The notes beneath the pieces are model-generated. The model was not told where the DNA came from and ran no database searches. It worked only from the letters and a program-made list of their open reading frames with translations. Positions 8,609-18,189 of a stretch of DNA of 64,000 bases are shown here, one piece after another. Source of the DNA: Roseburia zhanii. Its GTDB lineage: Bacteria > Bacillota > Clostridia > Lachnospirales > Lachnospiraceae. The stretch lies in assembly GCF_014287635.1 (NCBI RefSeq), contig NZ_JACOPH010000002.1, positions 310,001-374,000 on the forward strand, in the 5' to 3' direction. Within the stretch, counting starts at the first letter, position 1. Each line of letters opens with the position of its first letter. The position numbers were made by a program, and so were the translations under genes.

Positions 8609-10184
8609 CTATACTAACTTCTCCTCATTCACAAAACTCATTCCCATAGCCAGTAATACAAATGCCAATGGATCTATATAAATATGTGCATTATTTACAA
8701 CTGCCTGAACTAAAAATGCAATCCCTGCCATAGCAAACGCAAGTATCTCACGTTTTTCTTTTCCTACCTTCAAAATACTTCTAATGGCTGAAGTCACATA
8801 TCCGATAAACAACACAACACCTATCATGCCATACGTCACCAGATATTGCAGATATTCATTATGTGCATCGATCAGCTGCCCCTCGTTGGCAAATGCAGCT
8901 AACTCTTCTGCTGATAAATACGTCTGTGATGCAAAATAAAATCCGGCTGGTCCCACTCCGATCAGCTTCTTTGGAATTGACATTCTCATATAGATCTCTA
9001 GTGCCGCTCTCCAGATACGCAGCCGTTTCGTTCCCCATGTATTACTAAAATACAGATAGGAATATAAGGCTCCTAACTGTTCTTTTGCCTCGTGTTTTGT
9101 CCATGCCACATTTACATAGATCATAAAGATCACAAGCCCTGCTGCAAAAACAGCAGTTACACTTAATATGACGATCCGAAACCATTTCCAGAATACTTTT
9201 GCATCTTTCTTTTGTTTCCATAACATATATCCTGTCAAAAGTAAGATCAGGGTAATCACTAGCAAAACAAGATTGATCCTGATATCTAAAAGCATCTCTG
9301 GAAGCCCTCCATGCAGATACAGACAGGACTCTTTCCCTCTGATCTTTCGTAAAAGCACAAATAAAAGTTCCGCCACAGAATAAACAGAAACTAAAGTAAT
9401 CAGATAAAATCCTTCCTCTGTTTCTTTGGCTAGCAGTAATGAAACCAAAAACATGATTCCTGTAACGAGATAGGCACTGTCACTGTCTGCGGCTGTCATT
9501 CCAAGAAATCCGATAAAACAAAAGATTCCATAATAGATCTTTGATTTCCACTGTTTACTGACCATAAAAAATGTCATGCCAAATGGCAGGAGCAGAGCGA
9601 TATATGCCGCTAACGTATTCCGGTTGCCAAGTGTCGATAAAAATTTCGTATCTGCTTCAAATCCCACATAAGCCGACAACGGATCAAATCCCAAATGGTT
9701 GATCACAGCCAGAGAGCAGACCACCATTCCGGCTGCTAATATGCCATTGATGACATACTGCTTAAACTGCAGCGTTGCCCTGACTGTCAGATATAACAGC
9801 ACACAGCAGATGACCGCAAGCAGTCCCATATTATCTGCCATAAGTGCCAAAAAACTGTTCCTTCTTATTCCCGTTACAAAGCCATGAAATAACTGCCGTA
9901 ACCAGAAATCCCAACGCAAAAAAATCTGACACAGACCTGCTGTCCCAGAATTTCTTTTCTGTATGTGATTCTCTTGTCAGAAAGTAAATACACATAAGAA
10001 ACAGATAACTTTCTGTAAGAATATAGAAAATATTTGTTTTTACCGTAAGGATATCTGTGTACCCGTAATGGATCGCTAAGGGAAACAATATAAACAGAAG
10101 TGTGATATAGATTCCTGTAAGATCTGTCCGTTCTGTCTGGTTTACGGCTTTGTTTTTTCTTCCTGCTTTCTTTTGTTTTCTCAT
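8609..10184 (-). pseudogene. O-antigen ligase-like (Wzy_C) membrane protein, split by a frameshift
   Basis: Two overlapping reading frames make one protein. The N-terminal part (10184 to the stop at 9831-9833) ends in KKEQFFGTYGR. The rest continues in another frame from about 9830 to 8609 as MGLLAVICC onwards. Removing one A at 9831-9832 restores GTYGRYMGLL, a motif position expected in this family. The joined product would be about 525 residues with roughly 11-12 membrane segments and a large outer loop (AHNEYLQYLVTYG), typical of Wzy/WaaL-type glycan ligases or polymerases. The break may be a real mutation, a phase-variable or programmed site, or a sequence error. It is last in an operon with the DnaJ-TPR and DUF5685 genes. 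Confidence 0.75.
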
Positions 10185-10194
10185 ATTCTCCCAC

Positions 10195-10854
10195 TTAACA
10201 TGGTCTTAGACAACAGCAGTTACAGAGCATATTCAAAAACAGCATACTAAGACACCAGCTTCCTGTTCCTGCATAAGGTCTTTCATAACTATGACCCATA
10301 TCCTGATACCATGTTCCTCCAAAATCTAAATGCTGCTTAAACTGCCGGTATTCCATATTACTCGGTTCTAATGCAACAGCCTGATCGATATGTTCTTTGG
10401 CTGTAACATTATTGCCCATGCCGGCATTCGCCATCGCACTATAATAATACCACCTTGCCCCGCGTTCTGCAAAAACAATAGAACTTAATACATGCAATGC
10501 TTCTGCATAGTGGCGGCTTGCAATATAATTCGCTGCTGCCTGTAATTCAATGGAATCACTGTTTCTTGAAGAATATCCGCCATATGTCCGGTTTCCGCCA
10601 TAGCCATAAGTGGATTTTCCTGCATTTCCGTAACTGTAACCATTGCCACCATAGCTGTAACCCTGCTGTTTTTCTTTCATGATCTGATCATATGCCTGCT
10701 GGATCTGTTTGAATTTTTCCTCTGCCTGCTCTTTATTCGGGTTATTGACATTTGCATCAGGATGATACTTGCGGCTCAATGTACGGTATGCCTTTTTGAT
10801 CTCTTCGTCACTGGCATTCGCAGATACGCCTAGTATCTCATAGGGATTTAACAT
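10195..10854 (-). CDS. DnaJ-domain protein with TPR-like tail and Cys-rich C-terminus
   Basis: 219 residues from the ATG at 10854 ([10 protein letters not shown]), which has AGAGGAAAAG in front. An upstream in-frame ATG at 11001 would run through the neighbouring gene and is not credible. Residues 1-70 form a J domain with the HPD motif (KYHPD). A Gly/Tyr-rich linker follows, then a helical TPR-like region ([11 protein letters not shown]...[11 protein letters not shown]) and a hydrophobic tail ending [10 protein letters not shown] domains stimulate Hsp70 ATPase. It overlaps the DUF5685 gene by 17 bases, so the two are translationally linked. Confidence 0.85.
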   Translation of the reverse strand: MLNPYEILGVSANASDEEIKKAYRTLSRKYHPDANVNNPNKEQAEEKFKQIQQAYDQIMKEKQQGYSYGGNGYSYGNAGKSTYGYGGNRTYGGYSSRNSDSIELQAAANYIASRHYAEALHVLSSIVFAERGARWYYYSAMANAGMGNNVTAKEHIDQAVALEPSNMEYRQFKQHLDFGGTWYQDMGHSYERPYAGTGSWCLSMLFLNMLCNCCCLRPC

Positions 10855-11716
10855 TTGCTTTTCCTCTCTTTGCTTTTTTCTCCTGCTGTTTTTTCTTCTT
10901 AAGCTGTAGATATTCGTATCTCGACCAGACACCGGAATAGAGTATATTTCTAAGAATATCGGCATGTACAAGTATCGGCAGCCGCTCAAAAGACTTTGCA
11001 CATTCTGACATCATACTCGTTAAGAGCAGTTTTGCAAAAGTTTCAAAATCGCCCTCTTTTTCACAAACCATCTTTGATAACGGATTGTACTCCTGACGTT
11101 TCTTATCCTTCTCAATATCTTCGTATGCATCCATCAGATAAACATATTTTCCAAGATAAAAACTCAAGCAGCGCAGTTCTTCCGACCATTCGTCTTCTCT
11201 CCAGTCGAAGATCTCTCCGACCATTTCTCCGGTCAGTCCTGCAATGACATCTATATTTTCTTCTCCTGCTTTTTCTGCGGCAGCAAGTTTTTCCATATAA
11301 GTTTCTACTGCCTGTACCTGTCTGCCATACTTTTGCTTAATACGCTCATAATCTTTTGTAAGCATTTTAGCAAATGCCTTCTTCGTATATGCCCGCTCAT
11401 CTTTCCAGTCATCTTCTAAATTATAATAGGCTAAGATCACATTCATATCAGCTGCATATTCCGTTGCTTCATTGATCCATGCCCTCTGTTTTCTCGTCGG
11501 ATGGATCGGACAGGTAAATGTCACTTCTTCATGCTCTAATTCATATAATCCTGTCAACAGTACGATCAGAAATGTCATATCATAATTTAAAAGCATCTGC
11601 CCTTTGGTTCCACAGTTACTCTTTAATTTCTGGCAAAGTCCACAGTAATAAGACTGATACGCTTTTGCACTTTCTTCTGTCAATTCCTGTCTGTTAATGT
11701 TGATATATCCAAACAT
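10838..11716 (-). CDS. DUF5685 family protein
   Basis: 292 residues. The start [12 protein letters not shown] and the cysteine motif [10 protein letters not shown], with [11 protein letters not shown] later, are characteristic of the DUF5685 family, which I know from Lachnospiraceae and relatives next to J-domain genes. The sequence is largely helical and acidic, and its C-terminus is very basic. A metal-binding role for the cysteines is plausible but unproven. It lies 11 bases after the Zn-ribbon gene and overlaps the DnaJ gene. No biochemical function is known to me. Confidence 0.75.
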   Translation of the reverse strand: MFGYININRQELTEESAKAYQSYYCGLCQKLKSNCGTKGQMLLNYDMTFLIVLLTGLYELEHEEVTFTCPIHPTRKQRAWINEATEYAADMNVILAYYNLEDDWKDERAYTKKAFAKMLTKDYERIKQKYGRQVQAVETYMEKLAAAEKAGEENIDVIAGLTGEMVGEIFDWREDEWSEELRCLSFYLGKYVYLMDAYEDIEKDKKRQEYNPLSKMVCEKEGDFETFAKLLLTSMMSECAKSFERLPILVHADILRNILYSGVWSRYEYLQLKKKKQQEKKAKRGKANVKSL

Positions 11717-11727
11717 AGCATTTCTTC

Positions 11728-12141
11728 CTAACTTTTCTTAATAAATTCCGTCTGACACTTCGGACAGGTGATACAGATCTTTCCTTTGCCCTTTGGCACC
11801 CGGACTGTCTGTTTGCACTGCGGACATTTATAGAAACGGTAAATCTTCTTTTGTGCCTGCCGGTTCTTAAATTTATTCCAGCTGACTACGCCCTGATATC
11901 TGCTGTTTAAAAATTTCTGGTTCTCTGTCTGCCTTTTAGCGATATTCTTAGAAAACGCCCGATAGTAACTGTAAACTAATAACAGCAATGCCAAAACATA
12001 TAAAAGGGAGCTTTTTACAAACATGGATAAGATCATCAATACGATCGTTACTCCTAAATATACTTTGGAGAGTTCATCAAAACCATAGCGCCCCATCATA
12101 AATCTTTGTACTTTTTCTTTCATATTATCATGCACCTTCAT
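11728..12141 (-). CDS. Membrane protein with C-terminal zinc ribbon
   Basis: 137 residues. Residues about 30-65 hold two closely spaced membrane segments, followed by a basic region, then a zinc ribbon with CPQC and CPKC pairs (YKCPQCKQTVRVP...CITCPKCQTEF). The ribbon should face the cytoplasm because of the flanking positive charge. It is the first gene of the unit leading to DUF5685, DnaJ and the ligase-like gene, behind a good promoter. It is a conserved hypothetical type; no function is assigned. Confidence 0.75.
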   Translation of the reverse strand: MKVHDNMKEKVQRFMMGRYGFDELSKVYLGVTIVLMILSMFVKSSLLYVLALLLLVYSYYRAFSKNIAKRQTENQKFLNSRYQGVVSWNKFKNRQAQKKIYRFYKCPQCKQTVRVPKGKGKICITCPKCQTEFIKKS

Positions 12142-12158
12142 TTCTTTTGTTTAAAACT

Positions 12159-12187
12159 ATGGTACATTTTACAATCCTGACTGTCAA
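12159..12187 (-). promoter_or_regulatory. Promoter of the Zn-ribbon/DUF5685/DnaJ operon
   Basis: On the minus strand TTGACA (12182-12187), 17 bases, TACCAT (12159-12164), shortly before the ATG at 12141. Confidence 0.65.
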
Positions 12188-12231
12188 TAAACCTATCGTC
12201 TTTTAAGAAACATTTTATAAACAGATAATAT

Positions 12232-13290
12232 TTAGTAAATTTTGGTACGCTCTTTCATACGTTCACTGTCAAATGCATAAGACACAGCCGTTTCTGCGGA
12301 AATCTGACATTTCATATAGGCTTCTAAAAGTGCATCATCTAATGTCTGCATCCTCACGTTCTTTTTACTTTCCATTGCAGACGGGATCTGTGAGATACGG
12401 TCTTCCCTTAATAATGTCTGTATCTCTTTATCAACGGACATGATCTCAAATAAAGCCTTTCTTTCTTCTGCCTGCTGATAAGGGACTAAGCACTGTGCCA
12501 CGATCCCTTTTAATACATCTGCTAACTGGACGCGGATCTGCTGTCTTCTGTGTTCCGGGAAAATATCGATCAACCTGTGTAATGTATCTTCTGCCCGGTT
12601 TGTATGCAGGGAAGAAAATACTAAATGCCCTGCTTCTGCTGCTGCGATTGCTTCTAAAATCGTATCTGCATCGGACAGTTCCCCTATAAAGATCACATCC
12701 GGGTCCTGCCGGAGGGCTGCTTTTACTGCCTTTGCATAACTTGTCGTATCACTTCCGATCTCACGCTGGGAGATCATGCTCTTTTCATGCGGGATCACAT
12801 ATTCGATTGGATTTTCTATCGTAATGATATTTTTTGTTTCTGTTTCTGCGATCTTATGTAACAGACTTACGATTGTTGTCGTCTTTCCATTTCCCGCTTC
12901 TCCGGTAATGAGTACCAGACCTTTATTCTCTTTCGTAAGATCTGTTACTGCTTTAGGCAGTTCTAATTCTTCCGGTGTTGGTATGGTTGCCGAAAGCATT
13001 CTGACTGCGATCGCATATATCCCCTGCTGTCTGTAGATATTTGCACGTACTCTCGAAAATTCCGGCAGAGTGACAGCGGTATCGATCTCGCCTTCCTGCT
13101 CTAATGTGACAAACTGTTCTTTTGTCAGCAGTTCCTGCAAAAAGTGCCCTATATCTGTTTTTTCTGTACAGATCTCCTCCTGTGCACACATCTGTCCGTT
13201 GATCCGAAACATCACCGGACAGCCGGGTATGATATGGATATCCGATGCCTTTTTCTGGTAGGCTTTTTCTAATATTTCTCTAATATTCAT
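12232..13290 (-). CDS. pilT: PilT-like type IV pilus retraction ATPase
   Basis: 352 residues from the ATG at 13290 (MNIREILEKA), chosen because AGGGGGA sits seven bases upstream. The longer form from 13314 lacks a ribosome site. It is a GspE/PilT secretion ATPase: Walker A GEAGNGKTT, Asp box IENPIEY, Walker B DVIFIGEL and His box HLVFSSLHTNRAEDTL. The N-terminal part ASDIHIIPGCPVMFRING is the PilT/PilU type. PilT powers pilus retraction at the inner membrane. No other pilus gene lies in the window, so its machinery must be elsewhere. Confidence 0.85.
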   Translation of the reverse strand: MNIREILEKAYQKKASDIHIIPGCPVMFRINGQMCAQEEICTEKTDIGHFLQELLTKEQFVTLEQEGEIDTAVTLPEFSRVRANIYRQQGIYAIAVRMLSATIPTPEELELPKAVTDLTKENKGLVLITGEAGNGKTTTIVSLLHKIAETETKNIITIENPIEYVIPHEKSMISQREIGSDTTSYAKAVKAALRQDPDVIFIGELSDADTILEAIAAAEAGHLVFSSLHTNRAEDTLHRLIDIFPEHRRQQIRVQLADVLKGIVAQCLVPYQQAEERKALFEIMSVDKEIQTLLREDRISQIPSAMESKKNVRMQTLDDALLEAYMKCQISAETAVSYAFDSERMKERTKIY

Positions 13291-13375
13291 GGAAATCCCC
13301 CTGATCCTTCTCATATATGTAAAAGTTCAGCAGGCATCTTTTGATCCTGATGCCTGCTGACGGATACTCTCAATA

Positions 13376-13718
13376 ATGTAAGCAGAGCGATAAGCCGGGT
13401 TATGTCGTGAATGATCATCTATCTAGGATAACTGTTACCAGTTATCTCAAGCAACTAACCTAAAGCTGGCGGGCCACGTCAACGCTTTTATTCAGTCTTG
13501 CTTCGGATGGGGTTTACATATGCCCTCTCTGTTACCAGAAAGGCGGTAGTCTTTTACACTGCCCTTCCACCCTTACCAGAAAAATCTGGCGGTATATTTC
13601 TGTTGCACTATCCTTAGAGTCGCCTCTACCGGACGTTATCCGGCATCCTGCCCTGTGAAGCCCGGACTTTCCTCACCTGTATGTTCATACAGCCGCGATC
13701 ATTTACCCTACTTACTAT
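13376..13718 (-). ncRNA. rnpB: RNase P RNA, bacterial class A-like
   Basis: The minus strand reads the conserved blocks in order: GAGGAAAGTCCGGGC near the 5' end, ACAGAAA, AGGGTGGAA, and near the 3' end GATAGATGATCATTC followed by ACGACATAACCCGGCTTA. This RNA is the catalytic subunit that trims the 5' ends of pre-tRNAs. End positions are estimated to within several bases. It lies between pilT and the nucleoside kinase gene. Confidence 0.93.
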
Positions 13719-13724
13719 GATTGA

Positions 13725-13780
13725 CTTAATACATGAATTGTTCCATTGCTATGCAACTCACACAATTCTATTATACATGA
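13725..13780. repeat. Hairpin repeat, GAATTG...CAATTC type
   Basis: GAATTGT (13735-13741) pairs with ACAATTC (13762-13768) and encloses TTGC-TAT-GCAA. It aligns with 4596-4640 (shared ATACA.GAATTG.TCC..TGC...GCA), with changes on both arms that keep the pairing. It sits between rnpB and the end of the kinase gene. Confidence 0.55.
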
Positions 13781-15432
13781 AACGTACTTCCGCCAATAAA
13801 TTCCCTTAAGATGGAATTTCTTCCGATCTCCTCACTAGGTACCGGCAGGAAATAATCTAAAAACTTCAAAAGTCTTTTTGCTTCCATATATTCCGGTGCC
13901 GTTTTCTCGATTCCGAACAATAACGGCTCCGCATATGATTTTAACACAGCCAGCTCATAAATCAAGCCCGAATTAAACATAACATCTGCACTGTCCTGAA
14001 ATGGGAAGATATATTTCTCTTCTCCGCGTCTGACAGAATCCCACATGGCGATCGTTTCCTGTGCAGTTGTATTTCTTGTTCTCGCATCTCTTACAATACG
14101 GCGGATCAGTCTGCCGTCTGTCGTTGGCAGGTAGTTATGTTCGTCCACGTTGATCTGTGTTAAGGCACTGATAAAAATCTTAAATTTGCTTTCTTTTGGC
14201 AGGGTATAAGATAATTTGTCATTCAAGCCATGGATACCTTCAATGACTAAAATATCTCCTTCGCCTAATTTTAAGGTTCTGCCTTTGTATTCTCTTTTTC
14301 CTGTTTTAAAATTAAATGTCGGAAGTTCTACGGTTTCGCCATGTAAAAGTGCCTGCATATCCTGATTGAACAGTTCCACATCTAAGGCTTCTAAACATTC
14401 AAAATCATAGTTACCATTTTCATCTTTCGGACACTTCTCCCTGCTGTGGTAATAATCATCTAAACCTAATGGATAAGGATGCAGTCCTAATGTGGCAAGC
14501 TGAATGGAAAGGCGGTGTGAAAATGTTGTTTTTCCTGATGAGGACGGCCCTGCGATCATCACAAATTTATGGTGTTGGGAAGATGCAATCTTCTGTGCCA
14601 ATTCCCCGATTTTCTTTTCCATTAAGGCTTCCTGCACTAAGATCATTTCCTGCATCCTGCCCTGTGCAATCGCATCATTTAATGCTCCGATCGTACCGAC
14701 GCCCATCGTCTGGCTCCATTCCCTCGCACTGTTTAAAGTGTCAAAATGTTTTACTGAAGGCTTAAACTCTGCAACTTTTTTTGTATTTTCATTTGGGAAC
14801 ATGAGTACAAAACCGTCATCATAGAGCCGTAGATCAAAATATTTTAAATATCCGGTATGTGCTACCATATATCCATAGAAATAATCTAAATATCCATCTA
14901 AGGAATAGATATTGACATTAGAACTTCTTCTGTAACGGAACAGACGCTCCTTATCAGTCATGCCCAGTTCATGGAACAGGGCAACGGCTTCATCTAATCC
15001 CATACTGCTTTTTTCGATCGGGAGTTTTTCTTCTGCCATACGCAGCATTTCTTCTTTGACACGCTGCAATAAGGCTTCGTCTGGTTTTCCATATTCCACT
15101 AATTCACAGTAATATGCCTGACTGATGCAATGCATCACACGTATCACGGATTTTTTCTTACCAAGCAGATGATAAAGTGCTTTCTGTAATAACAGTGTCA
15201 GGCTTCTGCGGTATGCTTTGCGTCCTGCGGCATCGGCTGTTGTCACAAATTTAAGTTCTCCATCTTTATCTGCTTTCTTATGCAGTTCGCAGAGTCTGTT
15301 ATCTAATGTGACTAATACAATATCGTCCTGATAATCTTTCTGGTACTCCTCTGCAATATCCAGATATAAAGTTCCCTTTTTATAGTTTTTTTCTTCTCCG
15401 TTGATCTTAAGTGTTACATATTCTTCACCCAT
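13771..15432 (-). CDS. TGS-domain nucleoside (uridine) kinase
   Basis: 553 residues. N-terminal TGS domain (VTLKINGEEKNYKKGTLYLDIAEEY), then a threonyl-tRNA-synthetase-like second domain with the His-containing segment HCISQAYYCELV, then a uridine kinase/phosphoribulokinase P-loop domain from about residue 290 (IAGPSSSGKTT, DDYYHSREKCPKD, VIEGIHGLN). Clostridial proteins of this layout are annotated nucleoside kinase; NTP-dependent phosphorylation of a nucleoside is expected, with the TGS part of unknown purpose. It is the last gene of the dgt-dnaG-rpoD-trmK-nif3 run, 11 bases after nif3. Confidence 0.85.
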   Translation of the reverse strand: MGEEYVTLKINGEEKNYKKGTLYLDIAEEYQKDYQDDIVLVTLDNRLCELHKKADKDGELKFVTTADAAGRKAYRRSLTLLLQKALYHLLGKKKSVIRVMHCISQAYYCELVEYGKPDEALLQRVKEEMLRMAEEKLPIEKSSMGLDEAVALFHELGMTDKERLFRYRRSSNVNIYSLDGYLDYFYGYMVAHTGYLKYFDLRLYDDGFVLMFPNENTKKVAEFKPSVKHFDTLNSAREWSQTMGVGTIGALNDAIAQGRMQEMILVQEALMEKKIGELAQKIASSQHHKFVMIAGPSSSGKTTFSHRLSIQLATLGLHPYPLGLDDYYHSREKCPKDENGNYDFECLEALDVELFNQDMQALLHGETVELPTFNFKTGKREYKGRTLKLGEGDILVIEGIHGLNDKLSYTLPKESKFKIFISALTQINVDEHNYLPTTDGRLIRRIVRDARTRNTTAQETIAMWDSVRRGEEKYIFPFQDSADVMFNSGLIYELAVLKSYAEPLLFGIEKTAPEYMEAKRLLKFLDYFLPVPSEEIGRNSILREFIGGSTFHV

Positions 15433-15443
15433 ATCATCTCTCC

Positions 15444-16226
15444 TTAAACCACCCAGAACGGAAATGTCAGTTTCTGAGTCATAATCTCTATATTCTCACA
15501 ACGGCGTTCTAAATATTCTTTCATATAGGATACAAAAATATGTTCCAGTCCATAATGTCCGGCATCTATGATACAAAGTCCCTGTGCTACTGCATCAATT
15601 CCGTCATGGTGGTCGATATCCCCTGTAATAAGTACATCTGCGCCCTGTGCGATCGCATTTTTGATCTCACTTTTTCCAGATCCCGGTGAAATAGCCGCCC
15701 TAGTTAAGATCGTATCCGGTGTCCCGAATACTTTGACCTGCTCTAAAGAGAAAATTGCTTTTACAAATAATGCACATTGCTTTAATGTCATAGGATCGAT
15801 CAAATTGCCGGTTCTTCCGATGCCTTCTTCTTTTCCGTCTGTAACGGCTGTTACATCCAATACTCTGCATTTTTCCAATCCGATCATGGCTGCTGATAGA
15901 TCTGCCATGCCTCTGACATCGAAATTCGTATGCATCGCATAGCAGGCAATATCATGCCGGATCAGTTTGATCAGCCTTCTGCCGGTAAAATCGTCTGATG
16001 TGATCTGCTTCACCCCTTTAAAAATAAGCGGGTGATGCGTCAATAACATATCTGCACCTGCTGCGACTGCCGCATCAATGACTGCATCTGTTGCATCTAA
16101 TGCAATATAGATTTTTTCTACTTCTTTTTCTAAGCTGCCTGTTAAAAGTCCTACATTATCCCAGTCACAGGCACAATATTCCGGTGACTGTTCTTCTAAA
16201 ATATGAATCAATTCTCTACACTTCAC
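15444..16226 (-). CDS. Nif3-like dinuclear metal centre protein
   Basis: 260 residues, the short form without the PII-like insert. Metal ligands are visible: LLTHHPLIFKG, HTNFD, and TGDIDHHDG with AGHYGLEH at the end. The family forms a toroidal hexamer with two metals per subunit and is often labelled GTP cyclohydrolase 1 type 2; its true reaction is uncertain. The gene follows trmK by 13 bases. The trmK-nif3 pairing is widespread in Firmicutes. Confidence 0.93.
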   Translation of the reverse strand: MKCRELIHILEEQSPEYCACDWDNVGLLTGSLEKEVEKIYIALDATDAVIDAAVAAGADMLLTHHPLIFKGVKQITSDDFTGRRLIKLIRHDIACYAMHTNFDVRGMADLSAAMIGLEKCRVLDVTAVTDGKEEGIGRTGNLIDPMTLKQCALFVKAIFSLEQVKVFGTPDTILTRAAISPGSGKSEIKNAIAQGADVLITGDIDHHDGIDAVAQGLCIIDAGHYGLEHIFVSYMKEYLERRCENIEIMTQKLTFPFWVV

Positions 16227-16239
16227 CTGATATCACTCC

Positions 16240-16965
16240 TTAAAAATATGCCAGCGCCAATTTTGCACAGGCAAGTTTTTCTTCGATCTGCCCTATACGC
16301 AGTATGACTGCTTCTGTCTGTTCTGTTTTTGAAAGTTTCAAAAGTATCTGCTCCTGCTGACTGATGGTATGCTGTAAAAAACAATATAAAACTTCATTTT
16401 TATCACGCAGCAGACATTCTCCATAACGGCAGAGTACCTGCCCATCTTCACTCAAATATCTATCCTGCTCTTGTTTTGTCAGCTGCTTCGTAAGATCCAC
16501 ATGCATCATGGGATAATATTTTCCATCTTCAAAGACCATATCTTCCCGATCGATCACATAACCTTTCCGGTAAATGTATTCCCGTACTTTTGCAATGTCT
16601 GACTGCGGCTGTAAGATCAGTTCCTTTGCTGATGCGATCACAGCCTCTCCATCCTGTAAGATATGGAGTGTCACACCTCCGCCCATTCCTGCGATCAGAA
16701 TGGAATCCGCTTCGCCCTCTAAGAGAGCTGCTACTCCATCAGAAAGTCTTGTTGTTATGTAATCACCCAATCCATATGTTTCAATATGTTCTTTGGCACG
16801 CAGCAGCGGACCTTTTTTAATATCCATCGCAAATGCTTTTGCGATCTTATTTGTCTGTACTAAACAGACCGGTATATATCCATGGTCAGTGCCGACATCT
16901 GCAAGGATACTGTTTTCTGATACCATATCTGCCAGATGTGACAATCTTTTTGAAAGTTTTACCAT
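16240..16965 (-). CDS. trmK: tRNA (adenine(22)-N1)-methyltransferase
   Basis: 241 residues. The SAM-binding motif ADVGTDHGYIPV is at residues about 21-34 and the IAGMGGGVTLHIL motif near residue 90, both diagnostic of TrmK, which makes m1A22 in the D-arm of certain tRNAs. The C-terminal helices form a coiled-coil domain. The gene starts four bases after the rpoD stop and should be translated from the same message. Confidence 0.93.
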   Translation of the reverse strand: MVKLSKRLSHLADMVSENSILADVGTDHGYIPVCLVQTNKIAKAFAMDIKKGPLLRAKEHIETYGLGDYITTRLSDGVAALLEGEADSILIAGMGGGVTLHILQDGEAVIASAKELILQPQSDIAKVREYIYRKGYVIDREDMVFEDGKYYPMMHVDLTKQLTKQEQDRYLSEDGQVLCRYGECLLRDKNEVLYCFLQHTISQQEQILLKLSKTEQTEAVILRIGQIEEKLACAKLALAYF

Positions 16966-16969
16966 ATGC

Positions 16970-18142
16970 TTACTCTAAATAATCTTTCAACTTGCGGCTT
17001 CTGCTCGGATGACGCAGTTTGCGCAGGGCTTTTGCTTCGATCTGACGGATTCGTTCACGGGTAACATTAAATTCTTTTCCTACTTCCTCTAATGTCCTTG
17101 CACGGCCATCATCCAGACCGAAACGGAGTGTCAACACTTTCTGTTCACGTTCTGTCAGCGTACCAAGTACTTCCTGAAGCTGTTCTTTTAACAGTGTAAA
17201 TGCTGCTGCATCAGCCGGAACCGGAACATTATCATCCTGGATAAAGTCACCTAAATGGCTGTCTTCTTCTTCACCGATCGGTGTTTCTAAGGAAACCGGT
17301 TCCTGTGAGATCTTTAAGATTTCACGCACACGGTCGACCGGCATATTCATCTCTGCTGCAATTTCCTCCGGTGACGGCTCCCGTCCTAATTCCTGTAATA
17401 ACTGTCTGCTCACACGGATCAGTTTGTTGATCGTTTCTACCATATGCACCGGAATACGGATTGTTCTTGCCTGATCTGCGATCGCTCTTGTGATTGCCTG
17501 ACGAATCCACCACGTTGCATAAGTGGAAAACTTATATCCTTTCCGGTAATCAAATTTTTCGACTGCTTTAATAAGACCTAAATTTCCTTCCTGGATCAGG
17601 TCTAAAAACAACATACCGCGTCCTACGTATCGCTTTGCAATGGAAACAACCAGACGAAGGTTCGCTTCTGCTAACCGTTTCTTAGCTTCCTGATCGCCAA
17701 GTTCCATACGTTTTGCTAATTCAATCTCTTCTTCTGCACTTAAAAGCGGCACTTTACCGATCTCTTTTAAATACATACGCACCGGATCTTCAATGCTCAC
17801 TCCATCCGGTACAGAGAGATCGATCTTCTCCACTTCGATTTCTTCTTCATCATCTAAGAGGATCTCCTCGTCATCCTCGTCATCACTGATACGAAGCACG
17901 TCGATATTGTTTGCCTCTAAACAGTCTAAGATCTTTTCAAATTCTTCTGCATTTAATTCCATGCTCTGGAAGAAATCACTGATTTCCTGATATTCGAGCA
18001 TATTTTTCTTTTTCTTTGCGATTTCCACAAGTTCTTTTAATTTCTCTGTCAGTTTTGCTGCACGCTCCGCTTTATCTGCTGCAACAATCTCTGTTTTTTG
18101 ATTTTTCGTACTCTTTTCTGTTTTACTTTTCTTTTCTTCCAT
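16970..18142 (-). CDS. rpoD: RNA polymerase primary sigma factor (sigma-A)
   Basis: 390 residues. Region 1.1 is present at the N-terminus with an acidic stretch ([15 protein letters not shown]). Region 2 ([32 protein letters not shown]) binds core and the -10 box; region 4 ([21 protein letters not shown]) binds the -35 box. This is the main sigma factor and explains the TTGACA/TATAAT-like promoters in the window. It lies in the classic macromolecular synthesis order after dnaG. Confidence 0.98.
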   Translation of the reverse strand: MEEKKSKTEKSTKNQKTEIVAADKAERAAKLTEKLKELVEIAKKKKNMLEYQEISDFFQSMELNAEEFEKILDCLEANNIDVLRISDDEDDEEILLDDEEEIEVEKIDLSVPDGVSIEDPVRMYLKEIGKVPLLSAEEEIELAKRMELGDQEAKKRLAEANLRLVVSIAKRYVGRGMLFLDLIQEGNLGLIKAVEKFDYRKGYKFSTYATWWIRQAITRAIADQARTIRIPVHMVETINKLIRVSRQLLQELGREPSPEEIAAEMNMPVDRVREILKISQEPVSLETPIGEEEDSHLGDFIQDDNVPVPADAAAFTLLKEQLQEVLGTLTEREQKVLTLRFGLDDGRARTLEEVGKEFNVTRERIRQIEAKALRKLRHPSRSRKLKDYLE

Positions 18143-18189
18143 GTCTTCTTCCTCTCATAGTTAGTTATGAACAGTAACCTATTTTGTCC

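Noticed and set aside
9874..10194. 106-residue alternative frame over the O-antigen-ligase N-terminus
   Set aside because: Out of frame with the hydrophobic segments; composition is that of a shadow.
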